Shown here one piece after another: positions 19,948 to 27,862 of a stretch of 33,177 nucleotides of DNA (its first letter is position 1; the number at the start of each line of letters is the position of its first letter). The notes under the pieces were generated by a model that searched no databases, was not told where the DNA came from, and worked only from the letters and a program-made list of their open reading frames with translations. Source of the stretch: Synechococcales cyanobacterium S06 (GTDB lineage: Bacteria > Cyanobacteriota > Cyanobacteriia > Cyanobacteriales > JAABRE01); NCBI GenBank assembly GCA_011391125.1, contig JAABRE010000053.1, positions 1 to 33,177 on the forward strand. Reading direction: 5' to 3'. The position numbers and the translations under genes were made by a program.

Positions 19948-20239
19948 TATTACTCAAGAAATCGAACGGTTAGCAGCAGAAATTGGCGAAAATATTTATA
20001 TTGATGTCGCTAATTGGCATTTATATTTAGCAGAAGCTCATCTACATATAACTGTCGCTCAAAACGTTTATTCTTTGTTAGAAAAGGATGAACTGGGTAC
20101 AGAAGAAGTCGAGCAAATTTTGCGCGGTATTCCTGTTAAATTAGGTGGCAAAAAAGATGTTCCTCTCTTAGATTTATTGCCTCAAAAATGTTTGGTATCT
20201 CTCATGGATTTACTCGAAGAATATCAAAAAAACCTGTAA
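19940..20239 (+). CDS. DUF3181 family protein
   Basis: 99 residues, MANITQEIERLAAEIGENIY. Cyanobacterial family of about this length, soluble and helical, with conserved YIDVANWHLYLAEAHLH and the end LVSLMDLLEEYQ. Start overlaps the preceding two-TM gene, and the following DUF2854 gene begins 25 bp downstream, so the three are probably one operon. Role unknown. Confidence 0.88.
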   Translation: MANITQEIERLAAEIGENIYIDVANWHLYLAEAHLHITVAQNVYSLLEKDELGTEEVEQILRGIPVKLGGKKDVPLLDLLPQKCLVSLMDLLEEYQKNL

Positions 20240-20263
20240 TTATAAGAGGATAATTTTCTATCA

Positions 20264-20806
20264 ATGTTTCGTAAATTTTCTTTAGGATCTGCTGGTTTAT
20301 TAGTAGGTGGTGTGTTAACAATTGTCGGTTTTATCGCTTATGCGACTGATAATGCTACCTTAAATTTAGCTGGTTTCTTTTATGGTATTCCTCTTTTATT
20401 AGGTGGATTGGCTCTTAAAGCATCAGAGTTGAAACCTGTACCTTTTTCTGTTGAAACTTCTCCAGAAATTGCAAGTTTAAGAGAACAACAAGCCACGGCG
20501 ACCCAAAAACAAATTATTGGTGATGTTACCCGTTATCGTTATGGCCAAGAAGCGCATTTAGACGAGGTTTTGGGTAAGTTAGGTTTAAGTCCTACTGATG
20601 ACGAACGACCTGTTTTATCTAGCTTAAAAGAGACAGTAATTGAGGGTAATTATGCTTTAATTTTACAGTTTGATTCTCCTTTAATTTCCTTTAAAACTTG
20701 GCAGGAAAAAGAGGAAAAATTAACTAAGTTTTTTGGTCCAGGTATCAAAGCTAATGTTTCTCAACCAGAGGAAGATCGGGTAGATTTAGCGTTAATTCTT
20801 GTTTAA
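20264..20806 (+). CDS. DUF2854 family membrane protein
   Basis: 180 residues. Two N-terminal membrane segments (GSAGLLVGGVLTIVGFIAYA at about 8-27, LAGFFYGIPLLLGGLALKA at about 35-53) are followed by a soluble domain with YGQEAHLDEVLGKLGLSPTD. This is a cyanobacterial and plastid-lineage family with no established function. RBS AAGAGGAT. Last gene of the operon beginning at 19693. Confidence 0.88.
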   Translation: MFRKFSLGSAGLLVGGVLTIVGFIAYATDNATLNLAGFFYGIPLLLGGLALKASELKPVPFSVETSPEIASLREQQATATQKQIIGDVTRYRYGQEAHLDEVLGKLGLSPTDDERPVLSSLKETVIEGNYALILQFDSPLISFKTWQEKEEKLTKFFGPGIKANVSQPEEDRVDLALILV

Positions 20807-20844
20807 TAATGTAGGGGCAATTGTTTAAATTGCCACTACTATTT

Positions 20845-21105
20845 TTATCTTTTTTCTAGTCTGACAACATACCATTGTAGGTATTGACCTGGCCCTAAAT
20901 CTAATTCAAAATAGTTTTCAATTAAATGTTGCGCTTTTTCTTCTATGGTATTGAATTTGTTTAATTCCCGTGGTAAATTATCTCCTTGAGAAACTAAAAT
21001 TTGTTTGAGTTTTTCTCGTAATTCTTCCTCGGTTAAAAATTGCTCTGGTTGATCGGTTTCAAGGACGACAAAAGCATCCTCTTGATACATGATTGAATCT
21101 GGCAT
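20845..21105 (-). CDS. crr7: CRR7-family protein
   Basis: 86 residues with the family core DAFVVLETDQPEQFLTEEEL and the end FELDLGPGQYLQWYVVRLEK. In plants CRR7 (chlororespiratory reduction 7) is needed to assemble the chloroplast NDH-1-type complex; the cyanobacterial homologue probably relates to NDH-1 as well. Convergent with the DUF2854 gene and divergent from selO, with 39 bp between its start and the selO start. Confidence 0.88.
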   Translation of the reverse strand: MPDSIMYQEDAFVVLETDQPEQFLTEEELREKLKQILVSQGDNLPRELNKFNTIEEKAQHLIENYFELDLGPGQYLQWYVVRLEKR

Positions 21106-21144
21106 AATTCTTAATTAATATTCACTTATTTTATTCTAAAACAA

Positions 21145-22581
21145 ATGACCAATTTAAACACAAATCCTTTGCTTAATCTTAATTATGAAAGTGCGATCGC
21201 CGATTTAGGGGATAATTATTATGATGAGGTTTCGGCCGCTGATTTTCTCCAACATATTTTACGGTTTAGAAATGATAGCATTTTACCAATTTTAGGGTTA
21301 ACAAAAGAGGAAGTAACTGATGGTAATTTTGTCGAATGTTTCGGGAAATTTCAGAGTATAACTCCCTTTTTGGCCTTACGTTACCATGGTTATCAATTCG
21401 GTGAATATAACCCCTTTTTAGGTGATGGAAGAGGGTTTTTATATGGTCAAGTTAGGGGAATTGATAATAATTTATATGATTTGGGGACGAAAGGTTCAGG
21501 CAGGACTCCTTATTCAAGAACCGCTGATGGCCGATTAACCTTAAAAGGTGGTATTAGGGAAGTATTAGCTGCGGAAACTTTACATCAATTGGGGGTGAAT
21601 ACTTCGCGGTGTTTTTGTTTAATTGAAACTGGAGAACAATTATGGCGCATGGATGAACCTTCTCCGACTAGATCATCCGTAATGATTCGGTTTAGTAAGT
21701 CCCATATTCGCTTTGGAACTTTTGAGCGCTTATATTATTTGAAACGTTCTGATTTAATCAGAAGATTATTAGACCATGTGATATATTATTACTATCCAAC
21801 TATTAGTAATTCTCCCGAAAAATATAGCTTATTTTACGGTGAATTAGTGGAAAGAGTCGCCCAATTAGCCGCACAGTGGATGGCTGCGGGTTTTTGTCAT
21901 GGTGTTTTAAACACAGATAATATGTCCATTACCGGCGAAAGTTTCGACTATGGTCCCTACGCTTTTATTCCTACTTATAATTCCACTTTTGTGGCGGCCT
22001 ATTTTGATTATGGTGGCCGTTATAGTTACGGAAATCAGCCCTTTATTTGTAAGCTAAATTTAGAGAAATTACAGTTACCTTTGGCCTTAGTAATTCCTGC
22101 TGCTGAATTGGCAAATAGTTTAGGAAAATTTGATGATTGTTATGCTAATAATTACCAAAAATTAATGTTAAAAAAACTGGGTTTTCAAGACTTAAAAATA
22201 GCAGAAGGTCAAGAATTATTAAGGTTAACCATTGAGTTATTACAGCAAAGTCAAGTTGGTTATCATCAATTTTTTGCTGAATTGGCAGGAGGTTTTAATC
22301 ATGGTTGTCGTGATAATCCTAGTCTAATTTTAGAAAATGCCGATTTACCGGAGTTAAAAAAAGTACCAGAATTATTTAAGAAATGGTGTAATTTGTATCA
22401 GGAAATCTTAGCAAAATTGCCATTAGAAATGATGGAAAATATCGGTAATTGTCTGTTAGAAAGTAACCCAAAAACTGCTTTATTACGACCAATAATTGAA
22501 GAGGTTTGGGAGGCGATTTCCACAGAAGATAACTGGCAACCTTTTGATGACTTAGTAACAAGAATACAGCAGAGAGGATAA
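21145..22581 (+). CDS. selO: Protein adenylyltransferase SelO (YdiU/UPF0061 family)
   Basis: 478 residues, full length. A pseudokinase fold that transfers AMP from ATP to protein hydroxyls. Blocks seen: [20 protein letters not shown] (about 92-111), [19 protein letters not shown] (about 132-150), [20 protein letters not shown], and the metal-binding [20 protein letters not shown] with FDYGPYAFI (about 249-277). The Asn of LNTDNMS and the Asp of DYGP, which bind metal, are kept. HIP1 site near the start (21196). Confidence 0.95.
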   Translation: MTNLNTNPLLNLNYESAIADLGDNYYDEVSAADFLQHILRFRNDSILPILGLTKEEVTDGNFVECFGKFQSITPFLALRYHGYQFGEYNPFLGDGRGFLYGQVRGIDNNLYDLGTKGSGRTPYSRTADGRLTLKGGIREVLAAETLHQLGVNTSRCFCLIETGEQLWRMDEPSPTRSSVMIRFSKSHIRFGTFERLYYLKRSDLIRRLLDHVIYYYYPTISNSPEKYSLFYGELVERVAQLAAQWMAAGFCHGVLNTDNMSITGESFDYGPYAFIPTYNSTFVAAYFDYGGRYSYGNQPFICKLNLEKLQLPLALVIPAAELANSLGKFDDCYANNYQKLMLKKLGFQDLKIAEGQELLRLTIELLQQSQVGYHQFFAELAGGFNHGCRDNPSLILENADLPELKKVPELFKKWCNLYQEILAKLPLEMMENIGNCLLESNPKTALLRPIIEEVWEAISTEDNWQPFDDLVTRIQQRG

Positions 22582-22650
22582 GTTCTTTGTTGTGCTTTAA
22601 CTATTAAAAAATAACTTATAATAAAGAAAACAATAGGGAGAATTTTAATA

Positions 22651-22833
22651 ATGCAGCTAAAAGAATTAATTGAATCGGAAATTAATCAACTACCTGAAGA
22701 ATATTTAGCAGAGCTTTATGATATAATCAAACTTTTTGCGTCAGAAAAAAGTCAGAAAAAAACTGGAATTTTAAGTAAATTAAAAAAGATTAAAATTCAA
22801 GGTCCTAAAGATTTTTCTGAAACAATTTTATAA
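22651..22833 (+). CDS. Small antitoxin-like protein (DUF2281 type)
   Basis: 60 residues: MQLKELIESEINQLPEEYLA then LYDIIKLFASEK and a basic tail IKIQGPKDFSETIL. The layout (helical dimerisation part plus a toxin-wrapping tail with GPxDFSE) is that of DUF2281-type antitoxins. No toxin gene follows; the next gene is a membrane protein. It may be a solitary antitoxin. RBS GGGAGAAT. Confidence 0.7.
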   Translation: MQLKELIESEINQLPEEYLAELYDIIKLFASEKSQKKTGILSKLKKIKIQGPKDFSETIL

Positions 22834-22908
22834 AAAAATAATTCCCCATTTACTTTGCAGATCTGGGAAAATGGAAAAATAAAAGCAAAAAAGGGGAGAT
22901 CAGGAATT

Positions 22909-23328
22909 ATGTCTGGTAATTACCCGCAAAAAATCGCTAGTCTTTGGACTTCATTTCTTTTAGGAATGCTTTTTCATACGGATTTGGGTTTAATGCCAAT
23001 TTTCCATGAAGTGGAAGTTGAACATTCCCACGCAGGGGGGAATTTGGATGCTATCTTTGGTTTTATGTTGCTATTTTTTGTATTGCCAATGTTAGCAATT
23101 ATTGCTTCAACATTTACAGAAGCAAAACCCTATCGTGTTTTTCACTTTGGTTTTACCCTCGTTTATACAATCTTTAATTTAGGTCATTTAATTGCGGATA
23201 TTGCGGTTAAAGCTCCTTGGTATCAACTAATATTAATGACCATTTTATTATTAATAGGAATTGGGTTAAATTTAGTCTCTTTTCAGTGGATAAAATACCA
23301 TCCTCCAAGGATAAAATTAGAGGAATAA
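22909..23328 (+). CDS. Conserved four-TM membrane protein
   Basis: 139 residues from ATG 22909, chosen because AGATCAGGAATT gives an RBS; the frame is open further upstream but only with a weak TTG. Membrane segments at about 9-26, 46-66 (AIFGFMLLFFVLPMLAIIAS), 77-100 and 105-127 (LILMTILLLIGIGLNLVSF). A His/Glu-rich loop (FHEVEVEHSHAGG) between the first two could bind a metal. Function not recognised. Confidence 0.75.
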   Translation: MSGNYPQKIASLWTSFLLGMLFHTDLGLMPIFHEVEVEHSHAGGNLDAIFGFMLLFFVLPMLAIIASTFTEAKPYRVFHFGFTLVYTIFNLGHLIADIAVKAPWYQLILMTILLLIGIGLNLVSFQWIKYHPPRIKLEE

Positions 23329-23338
23329 GCATGGTTTT

Positions 23339-24322
23339 TTAAAGACTAAAACCGTGTAAATTACTGCGAGGATTAAACTTACGAATTGCCTTAATTTTTT
23401 CGTAATATTCTTTTTCTTGGGGGGAAATATCTGGGGGAATTTCTATCTTAATTTTCACATATAAATCGGTGCGATCGCTTTTCGGATTTGTCCAACCTTT
23501 ACCCCGCAAACGTAAAGATTGACCGGTTTTTATTCCGGCAGGAATTTTCATGGTTACCATACCATCAGGGGTAGGAATTTCCACCGAACTACCTAAAACT
23601 GCTTCATCAGGAGTCAGGGGAATTTCACAGGTTAAATTATCACCATCAAAGTCAAAAAACTGGTGTTTTTGTAACTCTACAATCAGGTATAAATCTCCTT
23701 GTAACTTGCTATAGGGGTCAGTTTTCCCCTTACCACGAACGCGAATTTTGCTACCTTGTTTTGCTCCGGCTGGAATACGAACATCAATAGTTTCATTACC
23801 TAAATTAAGGCGTTTTCTTGCACCTCGATAAGCTTCAGAAAAGGTTAAATTAATATTAGCTTCGCGATCTAAAGAGGTGGAACTTGAACTAGCATAATTG
23901 CTATTATAATTACTATTAAAAGGACTACTGTCCGTTTGCTGACGAGAGGAGGAACTTCTTTGTTGACCAGTATTAGAAAACTTACCTAATAATTCATTAA
24001 TAAACTCATCAAAATTGCCGTATTGACTAAAGTCAAAACCGCTCATGTCGACATTACTAGAACCTCCTGGCCAACCTCCTGATCCTGCTTGTTGCCAATA
24101 CTGTCCAAATTGGTCATATTTTTGCCGTTTTTCGGGGTCGGATAAAACTTCATAAGCTTCACTAATCTCTTTAAAACGCGCTTCTGCTTGTTTATTATTG
24201 GGATTGCGATCTGGGTGATATTTTAAAGCTAATTTACGAAAAGATTTTTTAATTTCTTCAGGAGTTGCAGTTTTATTGAGACCTAATAATGAATAATAAT
24301 CTTTAAAATCAGTAGCAGCCAT
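23339..24322 (-). CDS. DnaJ-type co-chaperone (CbpA/class II)
   Basis: 327 residues from ATG 24322, where AGGAGATT precedes the start; a longer upstream frame lacks an RBS. J-domain at about 6-72 with the HPD motif ([10 protein letters not shown]), then a Gly/Phe/Ser-rich linker ([17 protein letters not shown]), then two beta-barrel substrate domains ([35 protein letters not shown] and [20 protein letters not shown]). There is no zinc-finger (CxxCxGxG) module, so this is class II like CbpA rather than DnaJ proper. It stimulates DnaK ATPase. Downstream of glgC on the same strand, separated by a hairpin. Confidence 0.95.
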   Translation of the reverse strand: MAATDFKDYYSLLGLNKTATPEEIKKSFRKLALKYHPDRNPNNKQAEARFKEISEAYEVLSDPEKRQKYDQFGQYWQQAGSGGWPGGSSNVDMSGFDFSQYGNFDEFINELLGKFSNTGQQRSSSSRQQTDSSPFNSNYNSNYASSSSTSLDREANINLTFSEAYRGARKRLNLGNETIDVRIPAGAKQGSKIRVRGKGKTDPYSKLQGDLYLIVELQKHQFFDFDGDNLTCEIPLTPDEAVLGSSVEIPTPDGMVTMKIPAGIKTGQSLRLRGKGWTNPKSDRTDLYVKIKIEIPPDISPQEKEYYEKIKAIRKFNPRSNLHGFSL

Positions 24323-24456
24323 AGAAATAATCTCCTGTTTATTATAGTTAAAGTCTATTTTAAAAAAATATAAATAGTTAGTCTGTTTATAAACTAACAA
24401 ACTTGTCAATCAATTTTAGTTCGGTTGTTATGACACAGAAAAGGGGCAATTGCCGT

Positions 24457-24498
24457 ACTTTATAGAATAGGTGAGCAATACCCACTTATTCTATAAGT
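24457..24498. terminator. Hairpin between glgC and the dnaJ-like gene
   Basis: ACTTTATAGAATAGGTG and CACTTATTCTATAAGT form a ~16-bp inverted repeat with a short loop (GAGCAATACC). It lies downstream of glgC on the minus strand and is the likely end of the glgC transcript, though there is no T-run. Confidence 0.55.
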
Positions 24499-24577
24499 TG
24501 TAATCCATAATTAAGTAGTAGGTAATCAATAGTAGTTTTTTATTATTACTTCTTACTTATTACTTCTTACTTTTTCA

Positions 24578-25867
24578 TTAAATTACTGTTCCATTGGGGA
24601 TGACAGCATTTTTGAGGACAACTACAATACCGCTACGGATATAAAAACCCTGTTCTTCGCGATTAGATTCCTCGACGCGGTCCTTGTTCAGGATTAAGAC
24701 GTTGCGACCAATGCGAGCATTTTTGTCGATGATGGCGCGACGAATGGTACTATCTGCACCGATACCCATGGGAATTTTACCTTCTTCAAGACTAGATTCT
24801 CGTTCGGCTAATGGATCATAATAGTCAGAACCCATCAATAAACTATCTTCAATGACGCAGTTAGATTCAATACGAGTCCGTACTCCTAACACAGAATGAC
24901 TAATGCTACACTCCTTAAGGATGCAACCTTCGCCAATAATGGATTCTCTGACCTTACAATCTAACAACTTAGTGGGAGGTAGATGACGAGGACGGGTGTA
25001 AATGGGAGCTTTCTCGTCATAAAAGCTAAAAGGAGGCTTAGGTTGCTGAGTTAAAGCCAAATTTGCCTCATAAAAAGCCTCGATTGTTCCAATATCTTCC
25101 CAATAATCATCGAACAAATAAGCTTGGACATTATGGGTAGGAGCAGCTTCGGGGATAATTTCCTTACCGAAATCAGTTTGTTCAGGATGAGATTCTAATA
25201 GATTAATTAAAACGTCTTTTTTAAAGACATAAATGCCCATGGAGGCAATATAAGGGCTTTTTTTGGCTTCTTCAGGGGATAAACCGAGGGATGCGGTGTC
25301 AACCTGCATATTTCTCAGTGCTTCACCTTTGGGTTTTTCGCTGAAGTCAACTACTCGGCCGTGCCCATCAATTTTCATTAAACCGAAATCCGAAGCCCTT
25401 TTTTCGTCCATGGGTAAAACCGAAAGGGTAATATCCGCATTGGTTTCCCGGTGACGTTGGACAAATTTACTGTAATCCATGCGATATAAATGGTCACCGG
25501 AGAGGATTACATATTCATCCACATCCCATTCTTTGAGTAACCAGAGATATTGTCTGACTGCATCAGCTGTGCCCTGAAACCAACCAGGATTTTCGGTGGT
25601 TTGTTGAGCGGCCAAAACTTCCACAAAACCTTCACTAATCCCACCAAAATTATAAGCGCGACTGAGGTGACGATTTAAGGAAGCTGAGTTAAATTGAGTC
25701 AAAACATAAATTTTGAGTATTTCTGAATTGATACAGTTACTCACAGGAATATCGATCAAGCGATACTTACTACCTAATGGTACTGCGGGTTTGGCCCTTA
25801 ACTTGGTTAAAGGGTAAAGGCGACTACCAACGCCCCCTCCGAGAATGATACCTAAAACTTTTTTCAT
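24578..25867 (-). CDS. glgC: Glucose-1-phosphate adenylyltransferase (ADP-glucose pyrophosphorylase)
   Basis: 429 residues, full length for cyanobacterial GlgC. Makes ADP-glucose from ATP and glucose-1-phosphate for glycogen. N-terminal [20 protein letters not shown] with the nucleotide-binding loop, [30 protein letters not shown] (catalytic Asp region) and FSEKPKG (substrate Lys) are all present. The C-terminal beta-helix (from about 300) has [20 protein letters not shown] and the activator-site region near the end ([17 protein letters not shown]), consistent with 3-phosphoglycerate activation. Confidence 0.98.
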   Translation of the reverse strand: MKKVLGIILGGGVGSRLYPLTKLRAKPAVPLGSKYRLIDIPVSNCINSEILKIYVLTQFNSASLNRHLSRAYNFGGISEGFVEVLAAQQTTENPGWFQGTADAVRQYLWLLKEWDVDEYVILSGDHLYRMDYSKFVQRHRETNADITLSVLPMDEKRASDFGLMKIDGHGRVVDFSEKPKGEALRNMQVDTASLGLSPEEAKKSPYIASMGIYVFKKDVLINLLESHPEQTDFGKEIIPEAAPTHNVQAYLFDDYWEDIGTIEAFYEANLALTQQPKPPFSFYDEKAPIYTRPRHLPPTKLLDCKVRESIIGEGCILKECSISHSVLGVRTRIESNCVIEDSLLMGSDYYDPLAERESSLEEGKIPMGIGADSTIRRAIIDKNARIGRNVLILNKDRVEESNREEQGFYIRSGIVVVLKNAVIPNGTVI

Positions 25868-26034
25868 AAAAAGACCTCACGACTGCCATTTTAACTCTGA
25901 CTAAAGTTTAGGTCTCTAGGTGACATCTTTAACGGCAAAAGTAAAGATTTTTTTCAATTTTCCTTTTAAGTAACTTTTAATGGTTAATTTTTACCCAGAA
26001 AAAAGGTTTTATCAAGGGGTTAATTCCCCTACTG

Positions 26035-26108
26035 ATAACAGCTAACAGCTAACAATTAACTGATAACTGATAACTGTTAACTGATAACTGATAACTGTTA
26101 ACTGTTAT
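26035..26108. repeat. Tandem CTGATAACTGTTAA-type tract
   Basis: From about 26035 the sequence alternates AACTGATAACTG and AACTGTTAACTG units, about 75 bp, ending inside the 3' end of the YggT gene. Similar tracts are common in cyanobacterial intergenic DNA. It lies between glgC and yggT, both on the minus strand. Confidence 0.7.
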
Positions 26109-26392
26109 CTCATCGCCATGGTAATCAACCCTTGTTGGCCAAGGAGCATTTCCCGCAATAGAGTAATTATTCCTACCCAAATAATGGGGCTAATATCCAC
26201 ACCCCCCAAAGGTGGGATTAATTTTCGCATGGGGATTAAAAAAGGTTCTGTCGGCCACGCAATCAAATTAAAAGGCAAGTTGTTAAGATCAATATTGGGA
26301 TACCAAGTCAAAACAATGCGGAAAATAAACAAAAAGGTCATCAAACCTAGGAAGATAGCGAGAAAATTACTGGCTATAGTGGGAAAATTCAT
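26105..26392 (-). CDS. YggT/Ycf19-family membrane protein
   Basis: 95 residues with two membrane segments (FLAIFLGLMTFLFIFRIVLT near the start; ISPIIWVGIITLLREMLLG near the end) and the hallmark WYPNIDLNN then WPTEPFLIPMRKLIPPLGGV (about 47-66). Ycf19/YggT proteins are needed for proper thylakoid or nucleoid organisation in cyanobacteria and plastids. The gene ends in the tandem tract downstream. Confidence 0.92.
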   Translation of the reverse strand: MNFPTIASNFLAIFLGLMTFLFIFRIVLTWYPNIDLNNLPFNLIAWPTEPFLIPMRKLIPPLGGVDISPIIWVGIITLLREMLLGQQGLITMAMR

Positions 26393-26531
26393 AATGGCGA
26401 TCGCAAAAAATTAAATTAACTCTAATAAAAAGCGTATCAGTAATAGCAGTGAGTATGTCAAAATAATTAACACTACTCAGGTAAAATACTTGTGTTACAA
26501 TTTTTAAACAAGAAAAAAAGGTAAACAAAAT

Positions 26532-26651
26532 ATGACTCCTTCTTTAGCCAATTTTTTATTCAGTTTAGTCTGGGGTGCGGTAATTGTAGTTATTCCTATC
26601 ACCATCGCTTTATTATTCATTAGCCAAAAAGACAAAATCCAACGTCTGTAA
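26532..26651 (+). CDS. psbX: Photosystem II protein PsbX
   Basis: 39 residues, [20 protein letters not shown] continuing [19 protein letters not shown]. One membrane helix with the characteristic ISQKDKIQR stromal end, so recognition is near certain despite the short length. PsbX is a small peripheral subunit of photosystem II near cytochrome b559, involved in quinone turnover. RBS AAAGGTAAAC. Strong hairpin terminator follows. Confidence 0.97.
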   Translation: MTPSLANFLFSLVWGAVIVVIPITIALLFISQKDKIQRL

Positions 26652-26673
26652 TAATTCTGGTTTATTAATCATA

Positions 26674-26727
26674 AAAGCGCTAAAGCGCAACAACGAACCT
26701 GGTTTGTTGTTGCGCTTTAGCGCTTTA
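26674..26727. terminator. Long hairpin after psbX, shared by convergent genes
   Basis: AAAGCGCTAAAGCGCAACAA followed by CGAACC pairs with GGTTTGTTGTTGCGCTTTAG followed by CGCTTT, about 26 bp of stem with one mismatch and almost no loop. It ends the psbX transcript and, from the other side, the HNH gene. The TTGCGCTTTAGCGCTT core also occurs inside the MITE in the HEPN gene, so it is probably itself a dispersed element. Confidence 0.75.
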
Positions 26728-26730
26728 AGA

Positions 26731-26964
26731 TCACTCAAAATGACGTTTAAAACGGGGGTCAAAATGGTGTTTTTTCTTACTATTACAACTCTTACATAAA
26801 GTTTGTAAATTGCTAATATCGTTACTACCTCCTTTAGCTAAAGGAATAATATGATCGACAGTTAAATTATTTTTTACACCGCAACTTTGACAGTGAAAAT
26901 TATCGCGTTGAAAAACGTATTCTCTAACAGTTTGGGGGATATTTATACGGGGAGTTTTTGCCAT
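26731..26964 (-). CDS. HNH endonuclease family protein
   Basis: 77 residues. A compact HNH with two Cys pairs: CQSCG and CKSCN, and the core [20 protein letters not shown] (Asp-His, with Asn later). It is essentially only the HNH domain plus a short N-terminus ([15 protein letters not shown]). Such single-domain HNH proteins are common in cyanobacteria; the biological target is unknown. Confidence 0.9.
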   Translation of the reverse strand: MAKTPRINIPQTVREYVFQRDNFHCQSCGVKNNLTVDHIIPLAKGGSNDISNLQTLCKSCNSKKKHHFDPRFKRHFE

Positions 26965-27000
26965 AATTTTATAGTTAAGTATTGAGATTATGTTAGTTTA

Positions 27001-27156
27001 GTAGGGTGCGTTAATAAAATGTAACGCACCACAGTTATTATTAGTTTAGTAGGGTGTGTTAATGAAATGTAACGCACCACATAATCTTATTATTAGTTTA
27101 GTAGGGTGCGTTAATGAAATGTAACGCACCACATAATGACAAATGTAACGCACCAC
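27001..27156. repeat. Tandem array of GGTGCGTTA...TAACGCACC hairpins
   Basis: Three full units at 27001, 27049 and 27101 (each GTAGGGTGCGTTAATGAAAT or near, then GTAACGCACCAC) and a half unit at 27142. The unit length is about 50 bp and each forms a 9-bp stem. It lies between the KGK gene 3' end and the HNH gene start. Confidence 0.8.
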
Positions 27157-27205
27157 ATAATGTTATTTTGGTGGATTACGAATCGCGCACTCTTCATCCT
27201 ACAGT

Positions 27206-27583
27206 TTAAGAATTAAGGGTTTTTCTAAATTCATCTAAAGGTGATTCTGGTTCAGAAATTTCTGGTTCATCGGGATAAAATTCTAAACGCACACTAACTT
27301 TAATTTTACCTTTTTTCCAAGTAGGGGAAGCTAATTCTAATACCTCAGCTGTTAAACCTTCTTCAACGGATTTTTTACGCTCTTTATACCTGTCGTTATT
27401 CCAATCAGATACAGAAAGGTCTAATAATTTACATTTAATAAATGTAGCTAAATCACTAACTTTACACATTGAACCTGCTCTATAGATATTATCAGGATTT
27501 TCTTTTAATGAGATAACATCATCTAACGAATTTACCTCAATAAAAACCTCGCCATTTTCATTTACTCTTCTCTGATTGGCCAT
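27206..27583 (-). CDS. KGK-domain protein
   Basis: 125 residues. The C-terminal part with ASPTWKKGKIKVSVRLEFYP, DEPEISEPESPLDEFR matches the cyanobacterial KGK family, which usually has (W)xKGK(I/V)...LEFxPDEPE and a final SPLDDxR. The N-terminal half (VFIEVNSLDDVISLKENPDN) is also typical. Function unknown. Start is supported by GAGGTAACAA before the ATG. Confidence 0.8.
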   Translation of the reverse strand: MANQRRVNENGEVFIEVNSLDDVISLKENPDNIYRAGSMCKVSDLATFIKCKLLDLSVSDWNNDRYKERKKSVEEGLTAEVLELASPTWKKGKIKVSVRLEFYPDEPEISEPESPLDEFRKTLNS

Positions 27584-27656
27584 AATTTGTTACCTCGAAT
27601 ATATTATTATGTTAATTAATCATAGATTAAAAATGTTTATAAGTCAACTATTTTGG

Positions 27657-27688
27657 TCGGGTGGGTTACATTTCATTAACACACCCGA
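27657..27688. repeat. Hairpin TCGGGTGGGTTA / TAACACACCCGA upstream of the phosphoketolase gene
   Basis: A 12-bp stem with one mismatch in the 280-bp gap between the KGK gene start and the phosphoketolase-like gene. The rest of that gap is AT-rich, and I assign no promoter. It is related to the hairpins at 27001-27156. Confidence 0.5.
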
Positions 27689-27862
27689 CAAATTACTTAA
27701 TAAGTGATAAAAATAGGGCTAAAAAATAAGCATAGATAATTATCTATAGTTATCAAAAATAGCACCAATAAAACATTTAATTACTAATAATAATTACTGA
27801 AAAAGGCCACTAAATTGTAAGATTAATAATAATCATGCTCCTAACACAGAGGTAAATCGAAA

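Noticed and set aside
19691-19957. Minus-strand 88-codon frame over the two-TM protein gene
   Set aside because: The plus-strand gene has an RBS, membrane segments and coupling to DUF3181; the minus frame has none of these.
21405-21425. AACCCCTTTTTAGG in selO as a core-region copy of the palindrome
   Set aside because: Only the CCCCTTTT centre matches; there is no left arm and it is inside a coding region.
26035-26108. Tandem AACTGATAACTG tract as a CRISPR or iteron array
   Set aside because: Units are 7-14 bp with no spacers, and it abuts ordinary core genes; such tracts are common in cyanobacterial intergenic DNA.
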